55,993 bases of DNA, from positions 1 through 55,993 of the forward strand of contig CAKRTZ010000008.1 in NCBI GenBank assembly GCA_934402515.1, in the 5' to 3' direction. The stretch is from an uncultured Lachnospiraceae bacterium (lineage in GTDB: Bacteria > Bacillota > Clostridia > Lachnospirales > Lachnospiraceae). Shown in pieces: positions 32,312-41,582 of this stretch; the first letter of the stretch is position 1; every line of letters begins with the position of its first letter. Both the position numbers and the translations under genes were made by a program. Under the pieces are notes generated by a model. It worked only from the letters and a program-made list of their open reading frames with translations. It had not been told where the DNA came from and did not search any database.

Positions 32312-33232
32312 ATGGATACCTTTCGATTTGAGATAACAGATGAATTAGAGTATTTACAGGGAGAGCGCATTGACAAGGCGCTCTCTGTTCTTGTGGATAG
32401 TGTTTCCAGGTCTTTTGTACAGAAGCTGATCCGTGAAGGAGCAGTATTTGTGGGGGAAAAACCGGTAAAGGCCAACTATCGCCTGCGTATTGATGATGTG
32501 GTCAGCTTTGAACTGCCGGAGAATGAAGAACCGGATATTCTGCCGGAAGATATTCCTTTGTCCATTCTCTATGAGGACGAGGATATCCTGGTGGTGGATA
32601 AACCCAAGGGCATGGTGGTTCACCCGGCGGCAGGACACTATAGCGGCACGCTGGTGAATGCAGTGATGTATCATTGCGGAAATTCTCTGTCGGGAATCAA
32701 TGGGGTAATGCGGCCGGGCATTGTCCATCGGATTGATCGGGATACCACAGGGTCTCTGGTGATCTGCAAAAACGATATGGCGCACAGGGCGCTGGCGGAA
32801 CAGTTTAAGGTTCATTCCATTACGAGAAAATATCGGGCAATCTGCTTGGGAGTATTAAAGGAAGATACCGGGACAATTCACAAGCCCCTTGCCAGAGACC
32901 CCAGGGACAGAAAGCGGATGGCGGTGACCACGGAAGGAAATGGGAAGGATGCAGTCACCTATTACCGGGTAATGGAGCGGTTCCGAAATCATACCTATAT
33001 TGAATGCGAACTGGAGACCGGGCGCACCCATCAGATTCGTGTGCATATGGCAAGCATCGGGCATCCTCTTTTGGGAGATGAGGTCTACGGAAGTGGAAAG
33101 AATGCATATCATTTAGAAGGACAGACTCTTCATGCCTGGAAACTTGGTTTTCTCCATCCAAGAACACAGGAGTATGTGGAGTTTGATGCACCATTACCGG
33201 AATACTTTCAGAAGCTTTTACAAATTCTTTAG
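32312..33232 (+). CDS. RluA/RluD family 23S rRNA pseudouridine synthase
   Basis: A 306-residue pseudouridine synthase. An N-terminal S4 RNA-binding domain (about residues 15-75, RIDKALSVL, SRSFVQKLIREGAV) precedes the catalytic domain with VVDKPKGMVVHPA, the catalytic Asp in HRIDRDTTGSL (near residue 140) and ETGRTHQIRVHM plus HPLLGDEVYG. This layout matches RluD and Bacillus YlyB, which sits beside lspA too; RluD modifies helix 69 of 23S rRNA. The exact target here is inferred. Confidence 0.94.
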   Translation: MDTFRFEITDELEYLQGERIDKALSVLVDSVSRSFVQKLIREGAVFVGEKPVKANYRLRIDDVVSFELPENEEPDILPEDIPLSILYEDEDILVVDKPKGMVVHPAAGHYSGTLVNAVMYHCGNSLSGINGVMRPGIVHRIDRDTTGSLVICKNDMAHRALAEQFKVHSITRKYRAICLGVLKEDTGTIHKPLARDPRDRKRMAVTTEGNGKDAVTYYRVMERFRNHTYIECELETGRTHQIRVHMASIGHPLLGDEVYGSGKNAYHLEGQTLHAWKLGFLHPRTQEYVEFDAPLPEYFQKLLQIL

Positions 33233-33260
33233 AAATTTTTAAGAAATATGTCGATATATG

Positions 33261-33289
33261 TTGCGAAAAAGAGGGGATTATGCTATTCT
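33261..33289 (+). promoter_or_regulatory. Putative extended -10 promoter
   Basis: TTGCGA (33261-33266) is followed after 17 bases by TATTCT (33284-33289) with an upstream TG (extended -10). It lies about 50 bases before the uncharacterised gene at 33338. Confidence 0.5.
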
Positions 33290-33337
33290 GATTTAGTGTG
33301 GTAGAGTGTTAATCGATTGTTAAAGAGGTTATATTTT

Positions 33338-33982
33338 ATGACTGCAAGTGACTATTTGGATAGACTGCTGGTGCGCTATTCAGGTATGTTTGATATTTAT
33401 CAGCCATATCGTATAGAAGAAGAGGAATACCCTGCATATGGGTATTTTTTTTCGCATAATGAGAAATATGTACTGATCCGGGAAGCTAATTTATGGACGG
33501 TAGACAGCTTTGAACACATGCTGTTTGACACCAGAGAGAAAATTACCATAGAAGACATTGATCGAGCTGACCGTGTCATTCGTGAATATATGGAGCCGGT
33601 ACTGGTTTGCAAAGGGGAAAAAATGCCCGAAAAGAACCATATGTACAGTTACCTGACCTTTGTTTTTATTGTTGATCAGGCACCTGGTCCGGAGGTAATC
33701 AGGAAAGTAAAGAAATATAAGTTTGAAAAGGGCTATCAGTTCAATATTCGCGGCTATTCCAGTGGAAGAATGGTGTTGGTGGACATTTCTTCAGAGAAAG
33801 TCTATACCAACTATCAGGCGCGGAAGGGAAAGAAACTTTTTGCTGAGACCTTTGAAGATGTGAAGAAAGGTAAAATTACCTTTTCCCAGCTTTGTGAAAA
33901 ACATGAGATCACACCTTTTACACAGGAACTGGAAAGAGAACGCAAAGGGGAATCCAGGGAAAAAGCGGATATAGTCCACTGA
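33338..33982 (+). CDS. Uncharacterised conserved-looking cytoplasmic protein
   Basis: I do not recognise a function for this 214-residue protein. It has no signal peptide or membrane segment. Notable stretches are YLDRLLVRYSGMFDIYQPY near the N-terminus, YPAYGYFFSHNEKYVLIREANLW, MYSYLTFVFI and a Lys/Glu-rich C-terminus (residues ~155-214, KKGKITFSQLCEKHEI). The aromatic-rich alternating pattern suggests a compact alpha/beta fold. The ATG at 33338 is chosen because AAAGAGG is about 9 bases upstream; a TTG at 33317 lacks one. It has its own candidate promoter and is followed by an AT-rich hairpin before cstA. Confidence 0.75.
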   Translation: MTASDYLDRLLVRYSGMFDIYQPYRIEEEEYPAYGYFFSHNEKYVLIREANLWTVDSFEHMLFDTREKITIEDIDRADRVIREYMEPVLVCKGEKMPEKNHMYSYLTFVFIVDQAPGPEVIRKVKKYKFEKGYQFNIRGYSSGRMVLVDISSEKVYTNYQARKGKKLFAETFEDVKKGKITFSQLCEKHEITPFTQELERERKGESREKADIVH

Positions 33983-33991
33983 ATGAACACG

Positions 33992-34021
33992 ATATAAAAC
34001 AGAACTGATTCTGTTTTATAT
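33992..34021. terminator. AT-rich perfect 13-bp hairpin upstream of cstA (terminator or operator)
   Basis: ATATAAAACAGAA (33992-34004) and TTCTGTTTTATAT (34009-34021) are perfect complements around CTGA. The lack of a clean T-run and low GC make it a weak terminator; an operator or leader structure for cstA is equally possible. Confidence 0.5.
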
Positions 34022-34062
34022 AAATCTCACATGTAAAAATTTTATGATAGGAGGAAAAAAGT

Positions 34063-35730
34063 GTGAGTGGAGTATTATTAATCTTACTTGGCATCGTAAT
34101 TTTCGTAGTTGCGTACATGACTTACGGTAAATTCCTTGCGAAATCCTGGGGCATTGATCCGTCCCGCACCACACCGGCTCATACATTAGAAGACGGTGTA
34201 GACTATTGTCCTGCTAAGACCCCTGTTCTTATGGGACATCATTTTTCATCCATCGCAGGCGCAGGCCCGATCAACGGACCTATTCAGGCAGCTTACTTTG
34301 GCTGGGTACCTTGTTTCTTATGGATTGTCATCGGTGGTATCTTCTTCGGTGCAGTTCAGGACTTCGGTTCTCTGTTTGTTTCCATTCGTCATGATGGTAA
34401 ATCCCTTGGTGAGGTTATCGAGGATACCATTGGTCGTAGAACCCGCGTGTTATTCACTGTATTTGCATGGCTGGTATTATTACTGGTTATCGCGGCTTTC
34501 GGTGATATCGTGGCAAGCTCCTTTGCAGGAAGCGCAGCAAACGGTTCTGTTGCAACCGCATCCATTCTGTTCATTTTCCTGGCAATTGGCTTTGGATTTG
34601 CTGTTTACAGAAAGAATGCACCGATGTTGGTAGCATCTATCGTAGGTGTTGTCCTTTTGGCTTTGTGCGTAGTAATCGGTCTGTTCTTCCCTATCATGCT
34701 GCCTAAGTCTTTCTGGATTGGTTTTGTATTTGTTTATATTATGATTGCGTCTGTAACCCCTGTATGGATTCTGTTACAGCCCCGTGATTATTTAAGTTCT
34801 TATTTACTGTATTTCATGATGATTGCTGCCATAATCGGTATTATTGGAGCTCATCCTACCATTCAGACTCCTGCATTTGTAGGATTCCATGTAGGAAATA
34901 ACTACATGTTCCCTGCATTATTTATCACCATTGCCTGTGGCGCAGTTTCCGGCTTCCATTCTCTGATTGCATCCGGAACCACTTCCAAGCAGTTGGATAA
35001 TGAGAAGGATGCTCTGTTAGTTGGTTACGGTTCCATGTTAATCGAGTGCGTACTGGCAGTGATTTCACTGATTACCATCGGTTATCTTTCTGTAGATGGT
35101 TCCCAGGCTGCAGTTAAAGAGGCTCTTGGTCTGGATACCATTTCCCCGACCATCATTTTCGGTACTGCTATTTCCGGATTCTTTGCAGATATGGGATTTG
35201 GAGAGAAAGCCATCAGCGCTACTTACACCATTATTTGTCTGGCAGTTTCCTGCTTCTGCTTAACCTCTCTGGACACCGCAACCAGATTGGGACGTTTCAT
35301 GTTCCAGGAGCTGTTTGCTACCAGGAAGAACGGTGAGAAGAACATTCTGTCCAACATGTATGTTGCAACCATAATCACTGCACTGGGCGGTTTCGTTCTG
35401 TGTCTGGCTGGTTACTCCAAGGTATGGCCTCTGTTTGGTGCTGCAAACCAGTTGGTAGCAGTTCCTGCTTTCCTTGCAATCGCCTGCTACTTAAAGAAGA
35501 TTGGAAAGAACAACAAGATGCTGTTCATCCCCATTATCTTCATGGCTGCTGCAACCTTAACCTCTCTGTGCATGACCTTTGTAAACAACATTAAGGGATT
35601 TGCTGCTGCAGAGGGTACTGCTAAATTTACCTGCGTACTGCAGGATGTAATCATTGTTCCCTTAGTAGTATTGGCTGTTATCTTACTGGTCGATGGTGCA
35701 AAGGCATTGCTGGCTAGGAAAACGTCTTAA
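34063..35730 (+). CDS. cstA: Carbon starvation protein A (CstA) family transporter
   Basis: A 555-residue polytopic membrane protein with about 14-16 hydrophobic segments. CstA family members import peptides or pyruvate, often under carbon limitation. Recognisable blocks are YGKFLAKSWGIDPSRTTPAH near the N-terminus, GHHFSSIAGAGPINGPIQAA, GAVQDFGSLFVSIRHDGKSL and GFHSLIASGTTSKQL. It starts with GTG at 34063, eight bases after AGGAGG. Codon choice leans to GCT, TCT and GGT, which suggests good expression. It stands alone between a hairpin and a strong terminator. The actual substrate is not predictable. Confidence 0.93.
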   Translation: MSGVLLILLGIVIFVVAYMTYGKFLAKSWGIDPSRTTPAHTLEDGVDYCPAKTPVLMGHHFSSIAGAGPINGPIQAAYFGWVPCFLWIVIGGIFFGAVQDFGSLFVSIRHDGKSLGEVIEDTIGRRTRVLFTVFAWLVLLLVIAAFGDIVASSFAGSAANGSVATASILFIFLAIGFGFAVYRKNAPMLVASIVGVVLLALCVVIGLFFPIMLPKSFWIGFVFVYIMIASVTPVWILLQPRDYLSSYLLYFMMIAAIIGIIGAHPTIQTPAFVGFHVGNNYMFPALFITIACGAVSGFHSLIASGTTSKQLDNEKDALLVGYGSMLIECVLAVISLITIGYLSVDGSQAAVKEALGLDTISPTIIFGTAISGFFADMGFGEKAISATYTIICLAVSCFCLTSLDTATRLGRFMFQELFATRKNGEKNILSNMYVATIITALGGFVLCLAGYSKVWPLFGAANQLVAVPAFLAIACYLKKIGKNNKMLFIPIIFMAAATLTSLCMTFVNNIKGFAAAEGTAKFTCVLQDVIIVPLVVLAVILLVDGAKALLARKTS

Positions 35731-35767
35731 GATAAGTGAATTGATACATTACATAATGTAGAAGAAC

Positions 35768-35806
35768 CGCCGTCCTTGTGATTTCGTGTCACGGACGGCG
35801 ATTTTT
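35768..35806 (+). terminator. Intrinsic terminator after cstA
   Basis: CGCCGTCC (35768-35775) pairs with GGACGGCG (35793-35800), with an inner GTGA/TCAC extension, followed by ATTTTTATT. Confidence 0.9.
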
Positions 35807-35877
35807 ATTATATAGGAAAATCCTTTTCATGAATCTTTCTTTAAATTCTTCCACACGGTCTAATTTAGGAAAAAAGA

Positions 35878-35906
35878 TTGATTTTTACAATCGGGTCTAG
35901 TATAGT
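35878..35906 (+). promoter_or_regulatory. Putative promoter for plsX-acpP
   Basis: TTGATT (35878-35883) and TATAGT (35901-35906) are 17 bases apart. The plsX start lies about 38 bases downstream. I see no clear FapR-type operator. Confidence 0.6.
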
Positions 35907-35943
35907 AAAGGATGGTATTTAATTTAAAAACGGAGAAAAAGAT

Positions 35944-36966
35944 ATGTCAGACTATATTAATGTAGCCGTGGACGCGATGGGAGGAGACAATGCCCCCGGA
36001 GAGATCGTGAAAGGAGCGGTGGATGCTGTCAGGGAAAGCAGGAAAGTAAAGGTTTTCCTGGTAGGACAGGAAGAACCGGTACGCGCGGAACTGGCGAAGT
36101 ATGAATATCCGACGGAGCAGATTGAGGTGGTAAATGCCACACAGGTCATTGAGACAGCGGAACCACCTGTGAATGCAATCCGTAAGAAAAAGGATTCCTC
36201 CATTGTAAAAGCCATGTATATGGTGAAGAATGGAGAGTGTGATGCTTATGTATCAGCCGGAAGTACCGGGGCAACTCTTGTGGGCGGACAGGTGATCGTA
36301 GGCAGAATCAAAGGGGTGGAAAGACCTCCTTTGGCACCACTTATTCCTACCTTAAAAGGTGTCTCCTTACTGATTGACTGCGGAGCCAATGTGGATGCCA
36401 GACCCTCTCATCTTGTTCAGTTTGCCAAGATGGGTTCCATTTATATGGAAAACGTGGTAGGTATCAAGAATCCGAAGGTAGCGTTAGCCAATATCGGGGT
36501 GGAAGAAGATAAGGGAAATGCCCTGGTGAAGGAAACCTATCCTTTACTAAAGAACTGCCCGGATATCAACTTTGTAGGCAATGTGGAAGCAAGAGACATC
36601 CCCAATGGAGATGTGGATGTGGTTGTTTGTGAAGCTTTTGCCGGGAACATGATTTTAAAAGTCTATGAAGGCACGGCCAGTGCCCTGTTATCCAAGGTGA
36701 AACAGGGAATGATGAGTTCTCTGCGTAGCAAGATCGGTGCGCTTTTGATCAAACCGGCACTTAAGAAAACACTGAAAGGGTTCAGCACCGAGGAATACGG
36801 CGGAGCGCCCTTGCTTGGTTTAAACGGTCTGGTAGTAAAAACTCACGGAAGTTCAAAAGCCGTAGAAATCAAAAACTCTATTTTGCAGTGTATCACATTC
36901 AGTGAACAGAAAATAAATGACAAAATTAAAGAGAAGATTAGTCAGGAGGACAAAGATGGAATTTGA
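35944..36966 (+). CDS. plsX: Phosphate acyltransferase PlsX
   Basis: A 340-residue peripheral enzyme that makes acyl-phosphate from acyl-ACP, feeding PlsY in phospholipid synthesis. Family motifs are VAVDAMGGDNAP at the N-terminus, SAGSTGATLVGG near residue 105, IDCGANVDARP, and CEAFAGNMILKVYEG. In Firmicutes plsX commonly precedes fabD/fabG or acpP and rnc. Here the downstream acpP start overlaps its 3' end by 11 bases, a sign of translational coupling. No rpmF or fapR is adjacent. Confidence 0.96.
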   Translation: MSDYINVAVDAMGGDNAPGEIVKGAVDAVRESRKVKVFLVGQEEPVRAELAKYEYPTEQIEVVNATQVIETAEPPVNAIRKKKDSSIVKAMYMVKNGECDAYVSAGSTGATLVGGQVIVGRIKGVERPPLAPLIPTLKGVSLLIDCGANVDARPSHLVQFAKMGSIYMENVVGIKNPKVALANIGVEEDKGNALVKETYPLLKNCPDINFVGNVEARDIPNGDVDVVVCEAFAGNMILKVYEGTASALLSKVKQGMMSSLRSKIGALLIKPALKKTLKGFSTEEYGGAPLLGLNGLVVKTHGSSKAVEIKNSILQCITFSEQKINDKIKEKISQEDKDGI

Positions 36967-37186
36967 AAAATTAAAAAAAGTAATTGCTGAGGTCTTAAAT
37001 GTAGATCCGGAAGAAATCACAATGGAGACCACTTTCATGGATGATCTGGGTGCAGATTCTCTGGATGTATTCCAGATTATTATGGGAATTGAAGAAGAAT
37101 TTGACATTGAAATTCCCGCAGAAAAAGCAGAGAAGATCTCCACCGTGGAAGAAGCGGTTGAACTGATTAAAAGCGCATTGAACTAA
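36956..37186 (+). CDS. acpP: Acyl carrier protein
   Basis: A 76-residue acidic carrier protein. The phosphopantetheine site is Ser35 in LGADSLDVF. The helix II/III acidic stretch (IIMGIEEEFDIEIPAE) is typical and interacts with fatty-acid enzymes. The ATG at 36956 is chosen since CAGGAGGA is about 6 bases upstream and the protein then matches ACP length; earlier in-frame codons lie within plsX. A long hairpin terminates the gene before rnc. Confidence 0.97.
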   Translation: MEFEKLKKVIAEVLNVDPEEITMETTFMDDLGADSLDVFQIIMGIEEEFDIEIPAEKAEKISTVEEAVELIKSALN

Positions 37187-37201
37187 CAACGTGTCACCAG
37201 G

Positions 37202-37260
37202 AAAACCCTTTTATAAAGTCAATCCCACTGATGAGAGTGACTTTATATAAGGGTTTTACT
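37202..37260 (+). terminator. Long-stem terminator or attenuator after acpP
   Basis: A 20-bp stem with one mismatch (37202-37221 with 37238-37257) closes a 16-base loop and ends GGGTTTTACTTT. The modest T-run suggests partial read-through to rnc. Confidence 0.75.
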
Positions 37261-37295
37261 TTGTTGATTATTGACTAAGGGAAAACAGGTAAATC

Positions 37296-37997
37296 ATGGA
37301 AAAAAGGGACTGGGAAAATCAATTAGAGGAGCAGCTTGGATATCATTTTCAGAACAGAATGCTGCTGACGCAGGCATTATGTCATAGCTCCTATGCAAAT
37401 GAACGTAAAATTAACAAAATTGAAGATTATGAGCGGCTGGAATTTTTAGGTGATGCCGTTTTGGAATTAGTATCCAGTGAATTTTTATTTAAGGAACATC
37501 CTCATATGCCGGAAGGTGAGATGACTAAGACCAGGGCCTCCATGGTCTGTGAACCGGCATTGGCTTTTTGTGCAAGACAGATTGGACTGGAACAATACAT
37601 ACTGTTGGGTAAAGGAGAGGAAACCACCGGCGGACGGGGAAGAGATTCTATTACCTCTGATGTGCTGGAGGCTACTATTGGAGCCATCTATCTGGATGGC
37701 GGCTTTGAACAGGCCAAAAAATACATTCATCGTGTTGTTTTGAAAGACGCAGAAAAGAATGTACTGTTTCATGATAGCAAGACAAAGCTTCAGGAAGTGG
37801 TGCAGATGATGGATCATGGGGTACTTACTTATCAACTTTTAGATGAGAGCGGACCAGAGCATGACAAACGATTTAAGGCACAGGTGCTGATCAACGGAGA
37901 GGCATTGGGAGAAGGTGTGGGACACACCAAAAAAGCAGCGGAACAGCAGGCTGCTTTTCAGGCACTTTTAAGCCTGAGAGACAGAAAAGAGAAATAG
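37296..37997 (+). CDS. rnc: Ribonuclease III
   Basis: A 233-residue double-strand-specific endoribonuclease for rRNA processing and mRNA decay. The catalytic domain has the signature ERLEFLGDAVLELV near residue 48 and the second acidic cluster DVLEATIGAIYLDGG near 125. The C-terminal double-stranded RNA-binding domain (~160-230) shows KLQEVVQM and GHTKKAAEQQAAFQALL. The order acpP-rnc-smc-ftsY is conserved across Firmicutes. Confidence 0.97.
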   Translation: MEKRDWENQLEEQLGYHFQNRMLLTQALCHSSYANERKINKIEDYERLEFLGDAVLELVSSEFLFKEHPHMPEGEMTKTRASMVCEPALAFCARQIGLEQYILLGKGEETTGGRGRDSITSDVLEATIGAIYLDGGFEQAKKYIHRVVLKDAEKNVLFHDSKTKLQEVVQMMDHGVLTYQLLDESGPEHDKRFKAQVLINGEALGEGVGHTKKAAEQQAAFQALLSLRDRKEK

Positions 37998-38007
37998 CAG
38001 GTGGAGC

Positions 38008-41000
38008 ATGTACTTAAAGAGTATTGAGATACAGGGGTTTAAATCCTTTGCCAACAAATTGACTTTTCAGTTCCATAACGGAATTACCGCAATCGTAGGA
38101 CCGAACGGAAGCGGAAAGAGTAATGTAGCGGATGCAGTGCGCTGGGTACTGGGTGAGCAGCGTATTAAGCAGCTCCGTGGAGCATCCATGCAGGATGTTA
38201 TATTTTCCGGCACAGAGCTGCGCAAACCTTTAAGTTTTGCCTATGTGGCAATTACTTTGGATAATTCTGACCATCAGCTTGCTATCGATTATGATGAAGT
38301 GACAGTATCCCGTCGGATTTACCGTTCCGGGGAAAGTGAATATATGATCAACGGAACGGCATGCCGTCTGAAGGATGTGAATGAACTTTTTTACGATACC
38401 GGTATCGGTAAAGAAGGCTATTCCATCATCGGACAGGGCCAGATTGATAAAATTCTTTCCGGCAAGCCGGAGGATCGACGAGAACTTTTTGATGAGGCGG
38501 CAGGAATTGTGAAATTCAAACGCCGTAAAGACACTGCCTGTAAGAAACTGGAGGAGGAAAAAGCCAATCTGGTTCGTGTCAGTGACATTTTGTCGGAACT
38601 GGAAAAACAGATTGCTCCCCTGGAGAAACAGTCGGAAACTGCAAAGGTCTATCTGAAGAAAAAGGAAGAACTGAAAAATCTGGATGTCAATGTATTCTTG
38701 TTGGAAAATCAGCGTGTTACAGAGCAGTTAAAGACGGTGGAAGGCAATTATGAGACAGCTTCCCAGGAACTGCAGAGTACTTCTGAAAAATATGAGAATA
38801 TTAAATCAGAGTATGAGAGGATTCAGAGTGAAATTGAGTCCTTGGAAGCGGAAATTGAACAGACCAGAAGCAGTCTTACAGATACCAGTGTGACCAGAGG
38901 AAAACTGGAAGGACAGATCAATGTCTTAAAGGAACAAATTCGTTCTGCAGAGGGGAATGCCCAGCACTTAAACAGCCGCATGGACACCCTCAACAGCGAG
39001 ATTACAGAGAAACAGGAAGAAAAGAAAAAAATTTTGTCTGAAAAGTCTGCCATCGATGAACAGGTGGCTGAGATTCAGTCTGCCCGCGACGAGGCAAACC
39101 ATCTCCTGGAAGAAGTACAGGCAAGAATCGAAGAATTGAATAACCGTATTGAAAGCGGTAAAAATACCATTATTGATGAGTTAAACAAACGCGCCACCAT
39201 CAAATCCAGAATGGGACGCTATGATACCATGCTGGAGCAGGTGAACATCCGTAAGGCAGAGTTAAACTCCCGGCTGCTACGGGCAAAATCCGATGAAGCC
39301 AAACAGGAAGAAAACATTAAGGAGCTGGAAGAGGCTTTTTCCAGGGTCAATGAAGAAATCGGCGGTATGGATGCGGAAGTAGCATCCATGGAGCAGTCCC
39401 TGGGCGAGTACAAGGATAAACTTACCGGCCTGGATGAACAGCTTCGCAAAAAACAGGAAACTTACCATCAGGAGAAATCCCGTCTGGAGGCAGTATCGAA
39501 CCTGGCAGAGCGCTATGAGGGGTATGGTGGCAGCGTCAAAAAAGTAATGGAGCAGAAGGATTCCCATAAGGGAATCGTAGGTGTTGTTGCGGATATTATT
39601 AAGGTAGAAAAGAAGTATGAAACTGCCATCGAGACAGCACTAGGTGGAAATATCCAGAATATCGTTACGGAAGAAGAAGAAACCGCCAAAAAGATGATTG
39701 CTTACCTGAAAGCAAATCGACTGGGACGTGCTACTTTTCTCCCCCTTACCGCCATTAAGAACAGTCCGGAATTAAAATCCAAGGAAGTATTGGAAGAAAA
39801 CGGCGTCATCGGCATGGCAGATGAACTGGTTCAGATTGATCAGAAATATCAGGATGTTGCCAAAGCAATGCTGGGCAGGATCGTGGTGGTTGACAATGTG
39901 GATCATGCAGTTAAGATTGCAAGAAAGTATGAATACAGTATTCGAATGGTAACCTTAGAGGGTGAGTTACTTGTACCCGGAGGTGCCATCAGCGGAGGGG
40001 CCTTTAAGAATAACAGCAATTTTCTGGGGCGACATCGTGAGATGGAGGAACTGAAAAAGAAAATTGCGGAGATTGAGGCACAGATTGAAGAAATTCAAAA
40101 GAGTATCGAAGATACGAAGAGTGATCGCAATAAACTGCGAATTAAAATTGAATCTGCAAGATTAAAGCTACAGCAGAAAATGATTGAGCAGAATACGGCC
40201 AGAATCAGCGTGGAACAGGCAAAAGAACGCCGTGCAGAAACTGCAGAGGGCTCTGTATCCCTGCGAAGTGAGCAGGAGGAAATTGAGCGCCAGATCATTG
40301 AGATTCAGGACAATAAAGAAAAGATCAGTCAGGAACTATCCGATTCCGAACAGTTGGAAAAGGATACCACAGTGTCTATTAATGAGTACCAGGCCCAGGT
40401 AGATAAGGAACATGCGGAAGAAACGGTCCAGAGCAGCAAGGTGTCCGAATGGGATGTGGAAGTCCAGAAGATGCGGCAGAAGCAGGATTTCGAACAGCAG
40501 AATGTGGATCGTATCGATGCAGAACTTTCCCGGCTGGTGAGAGAACGGACAGAGATCGAAGAAGGAATCACATTAAGTCAGGATGATGTGGACAGGAAAC
40601 GAAGCAGCATTGAAGAGATTGAAAAGACGATCGCAGCTTCTTATACCTCCCAGTCTGATGCAGAACAAAAACTGAAGAAAGATACAGAAAAGAAAGATGA
40701 ACTGACAGCAAAGCAGAAAAACTTTTTTGCTACCCGCGAAGAGATGGCAGAAAAGATCACAGCGCTGGATAAGGAAGTTTATCGTCTGCAGTCCCAGAAA
40801 GAGAAACTGGAAGATTCCATAGAATCCCAGATCAATTATATGTGGGACGAATACGAGATTACCCTGTCGGATGCGGCTGGACTCCGTAACCCGGAGATGA
40901 CAGATCTGTCTGGAATGAAGCGGGAAATCAGTGGTTTGAAAGACCAGATCCGTAAATTGGGAGATGTGAATGTCAATGCCATTGAGGACTATAAAAACCT

Positions 41001-41568
41001 TATGGAGCGTTACACCCAGATGAAAACCCAGCATGACGATCTGGTGGAAGCCCAGAATATGCTCCAGGGTATTATCGAGGAACTGGATACCGCCATGCGC
41101 AAACAGTTTATGGAGAAATTTGCGGATATCAACCGAGAGTTTGACAAGGTGTTTAAGGAACTTTTTGGCGGCGGTAAGGGAGCCTTGGAACTGATTGAAG
41201 GCGAGGACATCCTGGAGGCAGGTATCCGGATCAGTGCACAGCCCCCCGGAAAGAAACTGCAGAACATGATGCAGATGTCCGGTGGAGAGAAGGCATTGAC
41301 AGCCATTGCACTTCTCTTTGCGATCCAGAATCTGAAACCTTCTCCTTTCTGTCTCCTGGATGAGATCGAGGCTGCACTGGATGAGGCAAATGTGGATCGA
41401 TATGCGAAGTATTTACATAAGCTTACCAAGAATACACAGTTTATTGTAATTACCCACAGACGTGGTACAATGGAGAGTGCGGACCGGCTTTACGGAATCA
41501 CCATGCAGGAAAAGGGTGTATCCACTTTAGTCAGTGTCAGCCTGATAGATAAAGATTTGGACGATTAG
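38008..41568 (+). CDS. smc: Chromosome segregation protein SMC
   Basis: A 1186-residue condensin subunit that loops and organises the chromosome with ScpA/ScpB. The N-terminal head has Walker A GPNGSGKSNVADAVRW (from about residue 31). Two long coiled-coil arms (~170-505 and ~680-1000) flank a hinge beginning near YEGYGGSVKKVM and containing GGAISGGAF. The C-terminal head has signature LSGGEKALTAIAL-type MSGGEKALTAIALLFA and Walker B CLLDEIEAALDEANV. ATG 38008 follows AGCAGGTGGAG. Ten bases separate it from rnc, and ftsY begins 14 bases after its stop. Confidence 0.97.
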   Translation: MYLKSIEIQGFKSFANKLTFQFHNGITAIVGPNGSGKSNVADAVRWVLGEQRIKQLRGASMQDVIFSGTELRKPLSFAYVAITLDNSDHQLAIDYDEVTVSRRIYRSGESEYMINGTACRLKDVNELFYDTGIGKEGYSIIGQGQIDKILSGKPEDRRELFDEAAGIVKFKRRKDTACKKLEEEKANLVRVSDILSELEKQIAPLEKQSETAKVYLKKKEELKNLDVNVFLLENQRVTEQLKTVEGNYETASQELQSTSEKYENIKSEYERIQSEIESLEAEIEQTRSSLTDTSVTRGKLEGQINVLKEQIRSAEGNAQHLNSRMDTLNSEITEKQEEKKKILSEKSAIDEQVAEIQSARDEANHLLEEVQARIEELNNRIESGKNTIIDELNKRATIKSRMGRYDTMLEQVNIRKAELNSRLLRAKSDEAKQEENIKELEEAFSRVNEEIGGMDAEVASMEQSLGEYKDKLTGLDEQLRKKQETYHQEKSRLEAVSNLAERYEGYGGSVKKVMEQKDSHKGIVGVVADIIKVEKKYETAIETALGGNIQNIVTEEEETAKKMIAYLKANRLGRATFLPLTAIKNSPELKSKEVLEENGVIGMADELVQIDQKYQDVAKAMLGRIVVVDNVDHAVKIARKYEYSIRMVTLEGELLVPGGAISGGAFKNNSNFLGRHREMEELKKKIAEIEAQIEEIQKSIEDTKSDRNKLRIKIESARLKLQQKMIEQNTARISVEQAKERRAETAEGSVSLRSEQEEIERQIIEIQDNKEKISQELSDSEQLEKDTTVSINEYQAQVDKEHAEETVQSSKVSEWDVEVQKMRQKQDFEQQNVDRIDAELSRLVRERTEIEEGITLSQDDVDRKRSSIEEIEKTIAASYTSQSDAEQKLKKDTEKKDELTAKQKNFFATREEMAEKITALDKEVYRLQSQKEKLEDSIESQINYMWDEYEITLSDAAGLRNPEMTDLSGMKREISGLKDQIRKLGDVNVNAIEDYKNLMERYTQMKTQHDDLVEAQNMLQGIIEELDTAMRKQFMEKFADINREFDKVFKELFGGGKGALELIEGEDILEAGIRISAQPPGKKLQNMMQMSGGEKALTAIALLFAIQNLKPSPFCLLDEIEAALDEANVDRYAKYLHKLTKNTQFIVITHRRGTMESADRLYGITMQEKGVSTLVSVSLIDKDLDD

Positions 41569-41582
41569 AATGTGAGGTATCA

